Assembly: GCA_036340235.1 (NCBI GenBank)
Contig: JAYYZE010000036.1
Location: 1 to 64,000 of the forward strand
DNA from: GCA-2862585 sp036340235
GTDB lineage: Bacteria > Bacteroidota > Bacteroidia > Flavobacteriales > UBA7312
Direction of reading: 5' to 3'
Length of the DNA: 64,000 nt
Numbering within the stretch: position 1 is the first letter of the stretch; each line of letters starts with the position of its first letter. Positions 1 to 9,144 of this stretch are shown here, piece by piece. The notes beneath the pieces are model-generated. The model was not told where the DNA came from. It ran no database searches and was given only the letters and a program-made list of their open reading frames with translations. The position numbers and the translations under genes were made by a program.

Positions 1-348
<348 letters not shown>

Positions 349-418
349 TTTGGAGTTGATTTACGACAACTAAATTGTTTTCTTTTTACAATATATCATA
401 TTCGTATACACGATTTTA

Positions 419-528
<110 letters not shown>

Positions 529-534
529 CTCTTT

Positions 535-569
535 AAAAGCTCCGTTTCTTTTGATTCGGGGCTTTTTTT
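535..569 (+). terminator. Rho-independent terminator of the rRNA operon
   Basis: AAAAGCTCCG (535-544) pairs with CGGGGCTTTT (557-566), with one G-T wobble, and is followed by a T run to 569. It ends the rrn transcript 15 bp before the next start codon. Confidence 0.9.
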
Positions 570-583
570 ATTTAATTTGCTGT

Positions 584-2137
584 ATGAAAAAATGGCTTTT
601 TTTGTTAGTAGTGCTTTCGCACCATTGCATGGCTCAATCCATTGATTCTGTCTCTTTTCCTAACAAGTATTATTTCATTGGCTTTCTGAACCCTTCACCA
701 AAGGAATTTGACATAGATACGGCTGACTTAGGCTATTCTACCCTTCAGTATCATTCCTTTTCAACTAATGGTCAGATGATTAAAGTCACACATAATCAAT
801 CGTTTACCGAGTTCTTAGATTTTAAATTGGATTTAACAAAATTCTCTCATGAAGGAAACTTTATAAGAGAATATCTTAAATTGTATGATGTCAACACCTA
901 TTTATCATTTTCAAATAAAGAACAATCGTACAATGCCAAGCTCATGTTAACCTATCAAAAAATAACAATGGATGAAAATGGGGGACTATTTAATACGAAT
1001 TCTATTAATATGGATGATCCATTATTAAACCCTGTTAAATTAGCCACTGCTCAGAATGTTTCCAAAAATAGATACCATTCATTTAACCACCAATACCGTC
1101 TCAGTGAACAAATCAGTATTTTTAATTCGCTGTCCGTACTAAAAAGACATAAAACATATACAGATAGCTCACCAAATTCAGGATTTTATCAAAACGTATT
1201 TATAGATAGTACAAAAACAAATGATTCAATTAAGTATAATTATGTTTATTCTCGTTTGGGTTTAAAGTACAAGTATTTTACCATATCACATCTTTTGAAT
1301 AGACGACAGATGTCTTACTACATCTCAGACTCAACTGATATTGATAACGGTTTGGCTGTTAGTTATACCCCCTCAAATACTGAATTTAACCTTAGTCTGT
1401 CATATTTTCAGACAGGTCAGTACCGCATAGATGTTGAGAAGATGTTTGGTAAAAACAAACAGCATCGCCTTTTACTACTCGCCGCCCGTCAAAGGGTGCC
1501 TATCAATTACAATAATTATATTTCCAATAATTTTCGATTTCAAACCAATTACGAAGGGCAAAACACCCAGTCTGTCTCATACACCTTTAAATCAAAGTCT
1601 GTGGTTCGACTCAAATCCAAGCTTAAGCACTACACTAATTACCTTTATTTTGATAAGTTTTCACAGTTGCGGCAGTATTCATCTTCCATTTTTTACACAA
1701 CTAATGAACTTTCTCTTTTTTGGGTATTGGGCAATTTTAAAGGCGCCCATAGCGTACATCACCAATGGACTGATCGATCCATTATATTTCGTGTTCCCGA
1801 CTTAAGTACCAGTGCTTCAATTTGGTTTGAAAAAACATTATTTAATGCCTCATTATTGTTGAAAATGGGTCTCAAAGGACACTATTTTACTCCTTTTAAA
1901 GCAAATACTTACAATCCTTCCTTGGCCGAATTTTATCTTCAAGAACTTACAGAAATTGGTGGTGTTCCACTCGTGGATGCCTTTGTTAATTTTCAAATCG
2001 GTAGTATGAACGCTAACATTCAATGCCAAAATTTAGTATATCAGTTGACTTCTAATCCACATTATTTTATTCCTGACTATCTCAGTCAAGTAGGCCTCAT
2101 AAAGTTTTCGCTAATTTGGAAGCTATCAAATGTCTAA
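584..2137 (+). CDS. Putative outer-membrane porin (Porin_10-like beta-barrel)
   Basis: 517-residue exported protein. A signal peptide is visible (MKKWLFLLVVLSHHCMA, cleavage likely before QS). The rest is a long run of alternating polar and aromatic strands with no membrane helix, as in an outer-membrane barrel. The order of segments resembles the Bacteroidota putative-porin family (Porin_10), including an 'ENGGLF' segment; this family call is from memory of the family, not a search. The reading frame extends upstream into the 5S rRNA, but the ATG at 584 directly precedes the signal peptide and lies after the rRNA terminator, so it is the start. The element TTAATTTG at 573-580, 3 nt before the ATG, is one base off a promoter -7 box. 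Substrate unknown. Confidence 0.75.
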   Translation: MKKWLFLLVVLSHHCMAQSIDSVSFPNKYYFIGFLNPSPKEFDIDTADLGYSTLQYHSFSTNGQMIKVTHNQSFTEFLDFKLDLTKFSHEGNFIREYLKLYDVNTYLSFSNKEQSYNAKLMLTYQKITMDENGGLFNTNSINMDDPLLNPVKLATAQNVSKNRYHSFNHQYRLSEQISIFNSLSVLKRHKTYTDSSPNSGFYQNVFIDSTKTNDSIKYNYVYSRLGLKYKYFTISHLLNRRQMSYYISDSTDIDNGLAVSYTPSNTEFNLSLSYFQTGQYRIDVEKMFGKNKQHRLLLLAARQRVPINYNNYISNNFRFQTNYEGQNTQSVSYTFKSKSVVRLKSKLKHYTNYLYFDKFSQLRQYSSSIFYTTNELSLFWVLGNFKGAHSVHHQWTDRSIIFRVPDLSTSASIWFEKTLFNASLLLKMGLKGHYFTPFKANTYNPSLAEFYLQELTEIGGVPLVDAFVNFQIGSMNANIQCQNLVYQLTSNPHYFIPDYLSQVGLIKFSLIWKLSNV

Positions 2138-2235
2138 ACTCAGGTTAAATTTTCGACGAAATTGGAAAAACGCTGATGAAATCATGTTGATTAGTAACCT
2201 TAGAGCTGAAGTTTACATCGATAGGTAAATCAAAT

Positions 2236-3489
2236 TTAGGTTTTCTGTTTTCTCTTTTTAGCAGCAGGAAAGAGAACATTATTCAAAATTAATCGATAGC
2301 CAGGCGAATTGGGGTGTAATTCAAGTTCGGTTTTAGGGTCGCCCACTCTGTGTTGATAATCCTCGGGGTCATGGCCTCCATAAAAGGTCCATGTTCCTTT
2401 TCCGTACTCACCGTGTATGTACCTTGCCTCGTTAACCGAAGAGGTTTCGCCCATTATTAATACATTAGATTTGATATGTTCTTTTTTGAAAGCCGTTGTT
2501 TGACCCATGAAGCCTTTAATAACTTGTTCGTGGTTTTGACATAGCATACTAGGAACAGGGTCCCACTTGGCAGAAAACTCAAACAAAGTGAAAAAGTCAA
2601 GGTTTTTTTTGAGTTTTCTAGTGCGTGTTGCATCTATTGTAGAATACTCGTATTGATTGGGGTTTTTCTCTAGCGTGAAATCTTTGAAAGCAAAAGTATT
2701 ATCAAAATTTAGTTTTTTTTGTGCGTTTGGATCTGCACCATCGCCATCAAACATCGGTTCGCAAATATCTACATCTTGAGCAGCCAAGGCTATGTCATAG
2801 CTGTCTGTGGCTGAGCACATCGCAAATAAAAAGCCACCGCCTGCGGTGAAGTCTCTAATTTTGAGAACAACGGCACGTTTAGCTTCAGAAACTTTATTAA
2901 AGCCTAAGCGTTTAGCGGATGCTTCAAAGTCTTCTTTTTGTTTTCTATACCACTGGGCATTTTTGTAACTAGCATAAAACTTTCCGTACTGTCCCGTAAA
3001 ATCCTCATGATGTAAATGTAACCAATCGTAGGTAGGTAATAAACCTTGCAGAACTTCATCATCATACACTAAATTGTATGGTATTTCAGCGTAAGAAAGA
3101 GCCAGAGTTACAGCATCATCCCAAGGTAATTTGCTTTTTGGAGAGTAAACAGCAATTTTTGGTGCCTTTTCTAACTTGACAACATCTTGATTGACTTCTG
3201 GACTGGCGACCTGCCTGAGAATGTTAGAAGATTGAATATCAGCAATTACTTTGTAAGATACCCCTCTAATTTTACACTCTTTTTCAAAAAGTGGTTGATA
3301 TTTGAACATAAAACTCCCCCCTTGGTAGTTTAACAACCAATCAACAGAATTATTTTGCTCTAGCACCCAATAGGCCACACCGTAAGCTTTCAGATGATTG
3401 CTTTGTTTTTCGTCCATAGGGATAAAAATATACGATGCGAAAAGTGGTGTTTTTAGCAATAAAAACCAAAAAATAAAGAGTGTTTTCAT
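2236..3489 (-). CDS. Conserved secreted protein, often mislabelled 'asparagine synthetase B'
   Basis: 417 residues with an N-terminal signal peptide (MKTLFIFWFLLLKTPLFA). Close homologues in flavobacteria are commonly named asparagine synthetase B. I see no N-terminal cysteine glutaminase domain and no PP-loop synthetase motif, and the protein is exported, so that name is not supported. The central part (about residues 110-250) has a Rossmann/GATase-like flavour, with KIAVYSPKSK and a 'DFTAGGGFLFAMCSATDSYD' stretch. The upstream TTG at 3498 would add three residues and overlap dnaB; the ATG at 3489 is preferred. It follows dnaB by 5 bp and is probably co-transcribed. Function unknown. Confidence 0.7.
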   Translation of the reverse strand: MKTLFIFWFLLLKTPLFASYIFIPMDEKQSNHLKAYGVAYWVLEQNNSVDWLLNYQGGSFMFKYQPLFEKECKIRGVSYKVIADIQSSNILRQVASPEVNQDVVKLEKAPKIAVYSPKSKLPWDDAVTLALSYAEIPYNLVYDDEVLQGLLPTYDWLHLHHEDFTGQYGKFYASYKNAQWYRKQKEDFEASAKRLGFNKVSEAKRAVVLKIRDFTAGGGFLFAMCSATDSYDIALAAQDVDICEPMFDGDGADPNAQKKLNFDNTFAFKDFTLEKNPNQYEYSTIDATRTRKLKKNLDFFTLFEFSAKWDPVPSMLCQNHEQVIKGFMGQTTAFKKEHIKSNVLIMGETSSVNEARYIHGEYGKGTWTFYGGHDPEDYQHRVGDPKTELELHPNSPGYRLILNNVLFPAAKKRKQKT

Positions 3490-3494
3490 ACGAA

Positions 3495-4949
3495 TCAAAA
3501 TGGCGCTTCGTTGTTCATACTAGATGGAAGGACATCATTATTGCTAATTCCAAATGAATCAAGATCTGTGAATTTGGCTAAATGAGCAATAAAACGCAAA
3601 CGTATATTTTCTAAGGATCCATTTCTGTGTTTGGCGATGATTACCTCACCTTGACCTTGGCAATCTGGATCTTGTCCTGGGCTAGTGTCGGGCCATTCTG
3701 TAAAGCCGTAGTAGTCAGGCCTGTATATAAAGCATACAATATCAGCATCTTGTTCAATTGCGCCCGACTCCCGAAGATCGGAGAGCATTGGTCGCTTGTC
3801 GCCTCCCCGTGTTTCTACGGCTCTGCTCAATTGTGATAGTGCAATTATGGGTATATTTAATTCTTTGGCAATGCTTTTTAGTGAACGCGAAATTGTGCTG
3901 ATTTCTTGTTCTCTGTTGCCACTTTTATTAGAATTTCCCGAATGCATAAGTTGCAAATAGTCAATGATAACTAGCTCAACACCGTTGTTTCTAACAAGTC
4001 GTCTACATTTAGCCCTTAGTTCAAAAACAGTGAGGGCAGGAGTATCATCAATAAACAATGGCGCTTCGGATAATGAAGATATCTGTTGATTTAGCTGTAT
4101 CCACTCATGTTCTTCAAGATTTCCTTTTCTAAGTTTTTCTGCAGGAATGGCTGATTCACTTGAAATTAAACGATTGACAAGTTGTACGGAAGACATTTCC
4201 AAAGAAAATATGGCAGTGGGTTTTTGGAAGTTTACGGAAGTATTTCTGGCCATAGAAAGGACAAATGCTGTTTTTCCCATACCTGGTCGTGCAGCTATGA
4301 CAATTAGGTCAGATGGTTGCCAACCTGAGGTGACACGATCAAGATCAGTAAAGCCAGATGGAACACCACTTAAGCCATCTTGTTTGTTTTTTACATCTTC
4401 TATTTTTTCGAGTGCTTGACGTATAAGCGTACTCATTTTATCATAATTCTTTCGGATGTTGCCCTCAGAAATTTCAAATAATCCTTGTTCAGCGTTATTA
4501 AGTAAGTCGAACACATCAGTTGTATCTTCGTATGCATCTTTTATGGTGTTTGAAGAAATTCTGATGAGTTCACGCTGAATGAATTTTTGGGCTATTATTC
4601 TAGCATGTGTTTCAATATTTGCAGCAGAGGCTACTCGCTCTGTAAGTTTTGAAACAAAGGCGGCTCCACCAACCTCCTTTAAATCACCTTTTTGTTTCAG
4701 AAGGTTAGTAACTGTAAGTATGTCAATTCGTTCAGTATTGTTAAACAAATCTTCAATAGCTGAGAATATTTTTTGGTGCTCTGGCTGGTAAAAACTTTCT
4801 GGTTTAAGTAGTTCAATAGCGTTTGATAAAGCGTCGTTGTCAATCATCAAAGCGCCTAGAACTGCCTGTTCCAAATCTAATGCTTGAGGCGGAAGTTTAC
4901 CATCTGAAGATGGTTGTACTTTTGGTTTTAAAACTGTCTTTTTGCTCAT
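3495..4949 (-). CDS. dnaB: Replicative DNA helicase DnaB
   Basis: 484 residues, the usual DnaB length. It is the hexameric 5'-3' helicase that unwinds DNA ahead of the replisome. The N-terminal DnaB domain begins with 'PPQALDLEQAVLGALMIDN' (about 20-38). The RecA-like domain carries Walker A ARPGMGKT (about 220-227), Walker B 'LVIIDYLQLM' (about 330) and the C-terminal 'LSDLRESGAIEQDAD' DnaB motif. No intein is present. It lies 3 bp downstream of accA on the same strand, so these two and the following secreted-protein gene probably form one transcript. Confidence 0.97.
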   Translation of the reverse strand: MSKKTVLKPKVQPSSDGKLPPQALDLEQAVLGALMIDNDALSNAIELLKPESFYQPEHQKIFSAIEDLFNNTERIDILTVTNLLKQKGDLKEVGGAAFVSKLTERVASAANIETHARIIAQKFIQRELIRISSNTIKDAYEDTTDVFDLLNNAEQGLFEISEGNIRKNYDKMSTLIRQALEKIEDVKNKQDGLSGVPSGFTDLDRVTSGWQPSDLIVIAARPGMGKTAFVLSMARNTSVNFQKPTAIFSLEMSSVQLVNRLISSESAIPAEKLRKGNLEEHEWIQLNQQISSLSEAPLFIDDTPALTVFELRAKCRRLVRNNGVELVIIDYLQLMHSGNSNKSGNREQEISTISRSLKSIAKELNIPIIALSQLSRAVETRGGDKRPMLSDLRESGAIEQDADIVCFIYRPDYYGFTEWPDTSPGQDPDCQGQGEVIIAKHRNGSLENIRLRFIAHLAKFTDLDSFGISNNDVLPSSMNNEAPF

Positions 4950-4952
4950 TAT

Positions 4953-5909
4953 CTATTCCTTAAAAATACCCATGTTACTAAATTTTTCTATGCGTTTATT
5001 TATTCTACTTTCAGCACTCTGCTTTTGTAGTTCCTTGTTCAACTTAAGAATCGTTTGCTTAACTGTTTTGCAAATTGCATCAGTATCTCTATGAGCACCA
5101 TCAATTGGTTCTTTGATAATGCCATCGATTAGTTCGTTTTTAAGCATATCGTTGGCTGTCAGTTTCAAAGCGTCAGCGGCCAGTTTTTTGTTGTCCCAAT
5201 TTCTCCACAATATGGATGAGCAGGATTCGGGAGAAATGACTGAATACCAGGTGTTTTCGAGCATCATTACTTTGTCACCAATGCCAATTCCAAGAGCACC
5301 GCCTGATGCCCCTTCTCCTATGATTATACATATAATGGGCACTTTTAGTTGAATCATTTCAATTAGGTTTCTAGCAATAGCTTCACCTTGTCCTCTTTCT
5401 TCTGCTTCCAATCCTGGATATGCTCCAGGTGTATCAATAAATGTAACTACCGGTCTATTAAATTTTTCGGCCATCTTCATTAGTCGCAATGCTTTTCTAT
5501 ATCCTTCGGGATTAGCCATTCCAAAATTACGAAATTGACGCATTTTTGTGTTTTTACCTTTTTGTTGACCGATTAGCATAAAGGTTTGATCATCGATTTT
5601 TGCCCAACCGCCAACCATTGCCTTATCATCTTTAACGGTTCTGTCACCATGTAACTCAATGAATTCGTCACTAATTTTTGAAATGTAATCAAGTGTATAT
5701 GGTCGATTCGGATGGCGTGAAATCTGAACTCTTTGCCAGGCCGTTAGCTTGGAATAAATTTCTTTCTTTTTTTTGGTTAGCTTTTTCTTTAGATCGGTTA
5801 CTGTTTGCTTTACTTCAATACCATCCCTACCTAATTCTTCAGCTTGCTGTAAATTATTGACTAAATCTTCAATGGGCTTTTCAAAGTCAAGGTACTCAAT
5901 TTTTGTCAT
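4953..5909 (-). CDS. accA: Acetyl-CoA carboxylase carboxyltransferase subunit alpha
   Basis: 318 residues, full length for AccA. With AccD it moves the carboxyl group from biotin-BCCP to acetyl-CoA, giving malonyl-CoA for fatty acid synthesis in the cytoplasm. Visible motifs are 'GRDGIEVKQTVTDL' near the N terminus, 'RHPNRPYTLDYI', the acyl-CoA-binding core 'FIDTPGAYPGLEAEERGQ', and the oxyanion-type 'GEGASGGALGIGIGD'. It is the first gene of the leftward accA-dnaB run. No accD is nearby; the separate carboxyltransferase at 31452-33080 belongs to another subfamily. Confidence 0.97.
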   Translation of the reverse strand: MTKIEYLDFEKPIEDLVNNLQQAEELGRDGIEVKQTVTDLKKKLTKKKKEIYSKLTAWQRVQISRHPNRPYTLDYISKISDEFIELHGDRTVKDDKAMVGGWAKIDDQTFMLIGQQKGKNTKMRQFRNFGMANPEGYRKALRLMKMAEKFNRPVVTFIDTPGAYPGLEAEERGQGEAIARNLIEMIQLKVPIICIIIGEGASGGALGIGIGDKVMMLENTWYSVISPESCSSILWRNWDNKKLAADALKLTANDMLKNELIDGIIKEPIDGAHRDTDAICKTVKQTILKLNKELQKQSAESRINKRIEKFSNMGIFKE

Positions 5910-5972
5910 GTTTAAATTTAATAAAGTTCAAAATAAATAAAAAGAAATTCAAGTTTAGAAAATTTATGTCAT

Positions 5973-5980
5973 TACATTTG
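5973..5980 (+). promoter_or_regulatory. Promoter -7 element for ispE
   Basis: TACATTTG matches the Bacteroidota consensus TAnnTTTG, 28 bp before the ispE start, in the 99-bp divergent accA/ispE spacer. No clear TTTG -33 element is seen. Confidence 0.5.
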
Positions 5981-6008
5981 CTTTTGTTAACAACTAATTT
6001 CAAAACAG

Positions 6009-6797
6009 TTGATACTTTTTCCAAACGCAAAAATAAACATTGGCCTCAATATAGTCAATAAACGGGAGGATGGATACCACAATCTTGAAACCTTATTTTT
6101 TCCAATAAATTGGAAAGATGTTTTAGAAATAATACCTGCAAAGCAATTTACTTTTTCATCTTCTGGAATAACAATTAATCCAGAACGTAATAGTTGTAAA
6201 AAGGCTTTTGATCTACTAAAAAATAACTACGATATTCCAAATGTTCACGTTCATTTACACAAAAATATACCAATTGGGGCTGGTCTTGGAGGGGGATCAT
6301 CGGATGCTAGTTTTACTTTAATGGCCTTAGATAAGTTGTTCGATTTGCGCCTCCCGAAAAAAAAACTAATGGAGTATGCTCTTCAATGCGGTGCAGATTG
6401 TCCGTTTTTTATAGAAAACAGACCATCACTAGCACAAGGAGTTGGAGAACAATTGACTTCCGTATCTTTTGATTTGTCTGGTTATCACCTTGTTGTGGTT
6501 TACCCTTCAATCTTTGTTTCTACCAAAGAAGCATTTTCCAAGATAGTACCGAAACAGCCAAACTATCCTATTCTAGAAGAAATTAAAAAACCCATTAGTG
6601 AATGGCGTTTATCTAATGATTTTGAAGACGGAGTGTTTGAAAAACACCCAAACATAGCCAATATAAAACAACAACTTGATGGTGCAGGCGCCATTTATTC
6701 TTCATTAAGCGGTAGTGGTTCTTCAGTTTATGCATTTTTTACAAATAAGCCATCTTTTAAGTTTAATGAGTACTTAATTTTTCATCAGTTATTGTAG
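6009..6797 (+). CDS. ispE: 4-diphosphocytidyl-2-C-methyl-D-erythritol kinase IspE
   Basis: 262 residues. This GHMP-family kinase phosphorylates CDP-methylerythritol in the non-mevalonate isoprenoid pathway. The N terminus 'ILFPNAKINIGLNIVNKREDG' is typical. The ATP-binding glycine loop is 'PIGAGLGGGSSDAS' (about 90-103), and the C-terminal GHMP motif 'LSGSGSSVYAFF' is present. The start is TTG at 6009: no ATG lies nearby in frame, and the protein homology begins exactly there. It is slightly shorter than the 270-280 residues of many homologues, missing only the extreme C terminus. It stands alone between accA (divergent) and rpsA. Confidence 0.95.
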   Translation: MILFPNAKINIGLNIVNKREDGYHNLETLFFPINWKDVLEIIPAKQFTFSSSGITINPERNSCKKAFDLLKNNYDIPNVHVHLHKNIPIGAGLGGGSSDASFTLMALDKLFDLRLPKKKLMEYALQCGADCPFFIENRPSLAQGVGEQLTSVSFDLSGYHLVVVYPSIFVSTKEAFSKIVPKQPNYPILEEIKKPISEWRLSNDFEDGVFEKHPNIANIKQQLDGAGAIYSSLSGSGSSVYAFFTNKPSFKFNEYLIFHQLL

Positions 6798-6843
6798 ATT
6801 TTTTAAAACACATCAATATTGAGTGTCATTTCAGATTTTTTTT

Positions 6844-6851
6844 TAATTTTG
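6844..6851 (+). promoter_or_regulatory. Promoter -7 element P1 for rpsA
   Basis: TAATTTTG matches TAnnTTTG; a TTG at 6819-6821 lies 22 bp upstream as a possible -33 box. The start site would be about 6856, giving a leader of about 113 nt. Confidence 0.45.
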
Positions 6852-6935
6852 CATCCCCTTGTGCGTAAGAAGGGACAAGGAATCAACTAGTTATTAAAAT
6901 GCTTTCACGGATTTATTCGCTGTATATCCCTTCAT

Positions 6936-6943
6936 TAATTTTG
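6936..6943 (+). promoter_or_regulatory. Second promoter-like element P2 for rpsA
   Basis: Another TAATTTTG, 25 bp before the rpsA ATG; it repeats the P1 sequence. No convincing -33 box is visible, so this may be chance in AT-rich DNA. Confidence 0.3.
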
Positions 6944-6968
6944 TGAAATACAAATAGAAGACATCATT

Positions 6969-9056
6969 ATGTCAGAAAAGAAGAAGCCAACGGCTAAAAA
7001 AACTGAAAAAAAAACAACAAAGGCTACCTCAAAGAAAACAAAAGCTACTCCAAAAACTAAATCAGAGAATACAATTGAAGAAGTTTCAACAGATGAAGTT
7101 GTTGAACAGTCTGCTACTAAAAGTGAGGTTTCTAAAGAATCGGTTGTTGAGGACTCTCCAAAGGAAGAAACAGTTGATCAAGCAATAGATGAAAAAGAAA
7201 AAGAAATAACTTCTGATTCACAAGAAGAAGCTACTTCTCATGAAAACACCGTTGAATCAGAGGAAACTACTTTTGATGATTCGCTAGCAGCTACTACACC
7301 TAATAGTCAGGAAGAAGATGTTGATTTTGATTGGGAGTCCTTTGAAAAAGGAGATGAGGAGTATACTACTTCTGAGCGTGAAGTACTAGAGAAAGACTAC
7401 TTGTCAACGTTAAATACCATTGAGTCTGATCAAGTAATAGACGGTAGAGTAGTGTCAATTACTGATAGAGAAGTCATAGTTAACATTAACTATAAGTCGG
7501 ATGGTATCATTTCCAGAAATGAGTTTAGATATAAAGAAGATTTCCAAGTTGGAGACACAGTAGAAGTACTTGTTGAAAAGAAAGAAGATAAAAAAGGTCA
7601 ACTAATACTTTCTCACAAGAAGGCACGTGTATTCCGTTCTTGGGAAAAAGTCAATGAAGCGTTTGACAAAGATATCGTAGTTGAAGGGTTAATTAAGTGT
7701 AGAACTAAGGGCGGTATGATTGTTGAAGTGCTTGGATTAGAGGCCTTCTTACCCGGCTCTCAAATTGATATTAAGCCTATCAGAGATTATGATGAATATG
7801 TTGGAAAGAAAATGGAATTCAAAGTTGTAAAAATTAACCACGAATTCAGAAATGTAGTTGTTTCTCACAAGGCCTTAATTGAAGCTGATCTTGAAGAGCA
7901 GAAAAAAGAAATTATGACCAAGTTGGAAGTTGGTCAAGTACTTGAAGGAACGGTCAAAAATATCACTTCTTACGGTGTGTTTATTGATTTAGGAGGAATA
8001 GACGGTCTTATTCATATCACCGATTTATCTTGGGGAAGAGTTAATCATCCTGATGAAATTGTTGAATTGGATTCAACTATTAATGTTGTTATTCTTGAGT
8101 TTGATGACGATAAGAAGCGAATCCAACTAGGATTGAAGCAATTAACATCGCATCCTTGGGATGCCTTGGAAGAAAACATTGCTGTTGGCGATACCATTAA
8201 TGGTAAAGTAGTAGTAGTAGCGGACTATGGCGCTTTTGTTGAGGTTAAGCCAGGAGTTGAAGCTTTAGTTCACGTTTCCGAAATGTCTTGGTCTACCCAT
8301 CTTAGAAGTGCCAGTGACTTCCTAAAGGTTGGTCAAGAGATTGAAGCCCAAATTCTTACTCTTGACAGAGAAGAACGCAAGATGTCTCTGGGAATGAAGC
8401 AATTACAACCAGACCCATGGAATGCAATAGTTGAGAAATTCCCTGCAGGTAGTGAGCATAAAGTCCTTGTAAGAAACTTTACCAATTTTGGTATTTTCGT
8501 TGAGTTAGAAGAAGGTGTTGATGGTCTCATTCATATTTCAGATCTTTCTTGGGAGAAGAAAATAAAGCATCCATCAGAATTTACGAAAGTAGGGTCTGAA
8601 ATCCAAGCTAAGGTCTTGGAATTGGATATGGAGTCAAGAAAGATTAGTCTTGGAGTGAAGCAACTACAAGACAATCCTTGGGATGGCTATGAAAGTACTT
8701 TCTTTGAAGGGTCAGAGCACGAAGGTGAAGTTGGCGATGTTACCAAAAATGGTGCCACTATTACCCTCACACATGGCGTTGAGGCCTTTGCTCCTAAAAG
8801 ACACCTTGCGAAGGAGGATGGTAGCAAAGTGGAGAAAGGTGAAAAACTTCAGTTTCGAGTACTTGAATTTTTGAAAGATTCTCAAAAGATTGTTGTGTCA
8901 CATTCTGTTATTTTCAAACAGATGAAAAATGACCAAGAGAAACGAACAAAAGAAAAGGTAAAACGAGTTCAAAATTCCCAACAAAAGAGCACCCTAGGGG
9001 ATATGGACGAATTGATTGCTTTGAAAGAAAGCATGAATAAAAAAGAAAAGAAATAA
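6969..9056 (+). CDS. rpsA: 30S ribosomal protein S1
   Basis: 695 residues. S1 binds mRNA on the 30S subunit and helps initiation, which matters in a lineage that rarely uses Shine-Dalgarno pairing. Residues 1 to about 130 are low complexity: first Lys/Thr/Ala-rich, then strongly acidic. Six S1 (OB-fold) repeats follow, for example 'GTVKNITSYGVFIDLGG' and 'VLVRNFTNFGIFVELEEG', with repeats 3-5 most canonical. This is longer than E. coli S1 (557) because of the N-terminal extension, which Bacteroidota S1 proteins often carry. It is monocistronic, with its own terminator at 9078-9110 and a long leader upstream. Confidence 0.95.
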   Translation: MSEKKKPTAKKTEKKTTKATSKKTKATPKTKSENTIEEVSTDEVVEQSATKSEVSKESVVEDSPKEETVDQAIDEKEKEITSDSQEEATSHENTVESEETTFDDSLAATTPNSQEEDVDFDWESFEKGDEEYTTSEREVLEKDYLSTLNTIESDQVIDGRVVSITDREVIVNINYKSDGIISRNEFRYKEDFQVGDTVEVLVEKKEDKKGQLILSHKKARVFRSWEKVNEAFDKDIVVEGLIKCRTKGGMIVEVLGLEAFLPGSQIDIKPIRDYDEYVGKKMEFKVVKINHEFRNVVVSHKALIEADLEEQKKEIMTKLEVGQVLEGTVKNITSYGVFIDLGGIDGLIHITDLSWGRVNHPDEIVELDSTINVVILEFDDDKKRIQLGLKQLTSHPWDALEENIAVGDTINGKVVVVADYGAFVEVKPGVEALVHVSEMSWSTHLRSASDFLKVGQEIEAQILTLDREERKMSLGMKQLQPDPWNAIVEKFPAGSEHKVLVRNFTNFGIFVELEEGVDGLIHISDLSWEKKIKHPSEFTKVGSEIQAKVLELDMESRKISLGVKQLQDNPWDGYESTFFEGSEHEGEVGDVTKNGATITLTHGVEAFAPKRHLAKEDGSKVEKGEKLQFRVLEFLKDSQKIVVSHSVIFKQMKNDQEKRTKEKVKRVQNSQQKSTLGDMDELIALKESMNKKEKK

Positions 9057-9077
9057 TCTATTTTCCTTGAATAAAAG

Positions 9078-9110
9078 AAAGACCTTATGATTTCATAGGG
9101 TCTTTTTTTT
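9078..9110 (+). terminator. Rho-independent terminator of rpsA
   Basis: AAAGACCTTATGA (9078-9090) pairs with TCATAGGGTCTTT (9093-9105), with one wobble, followed by eight or more T. The T run leads directly into the pyrR promoter. Confidence 0.9.
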
Positions 9111-9127
9111 GAAAAAAAATAAAGATA

Positions 9128-9135
9128 TATATTTG
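9128..9135 (+). promoter_or_regulatory. Promoter -7 element for pyrR operon
   Basis: TATATTTG, an exact TAnnTTTG match, with TTTG at 9108-9111 as a possible -33 box (16-bp spacer). The ATG of pyrR is 9 bp downstream, leaving a leader of about 5 nt. Confidence 0.6.
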
Positions 9136-9144
9136 CATTCTGAA

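Noticed and set aside
349..418. tRNA gene in the 23S-5S spacer
   Set aside because: The 70-bp spacer is AT-rich, without a cloverleaf or T-loop sequence (GTTCRA).
1431..1805. 124-residue ORF inside the porin-like gene
   Set aside because: Same strand, alternative frame of a longer gene with signal peptide; low-complexity hydrophobic translation only.
2138..2235. Terminator or small RNA in the convergent gap after the porin-like gene
   Set aside because: No stable hairpin with a T run and no RNA motif was recognisable in these 98 bp.
9109..9144. TTG start for pyrR
   Set aside because: It lies in the T run of the rpsA terminator and upstream of the promoter element; the family N terminus begins at 9145.
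9109..9144. PyrR-type attenuator before pyrR
   Set aside because: The promoter leaves only about 5 nt of leader, too short for an antiterminator/terminator switch; the upstream hairpin belongs to rpsA.
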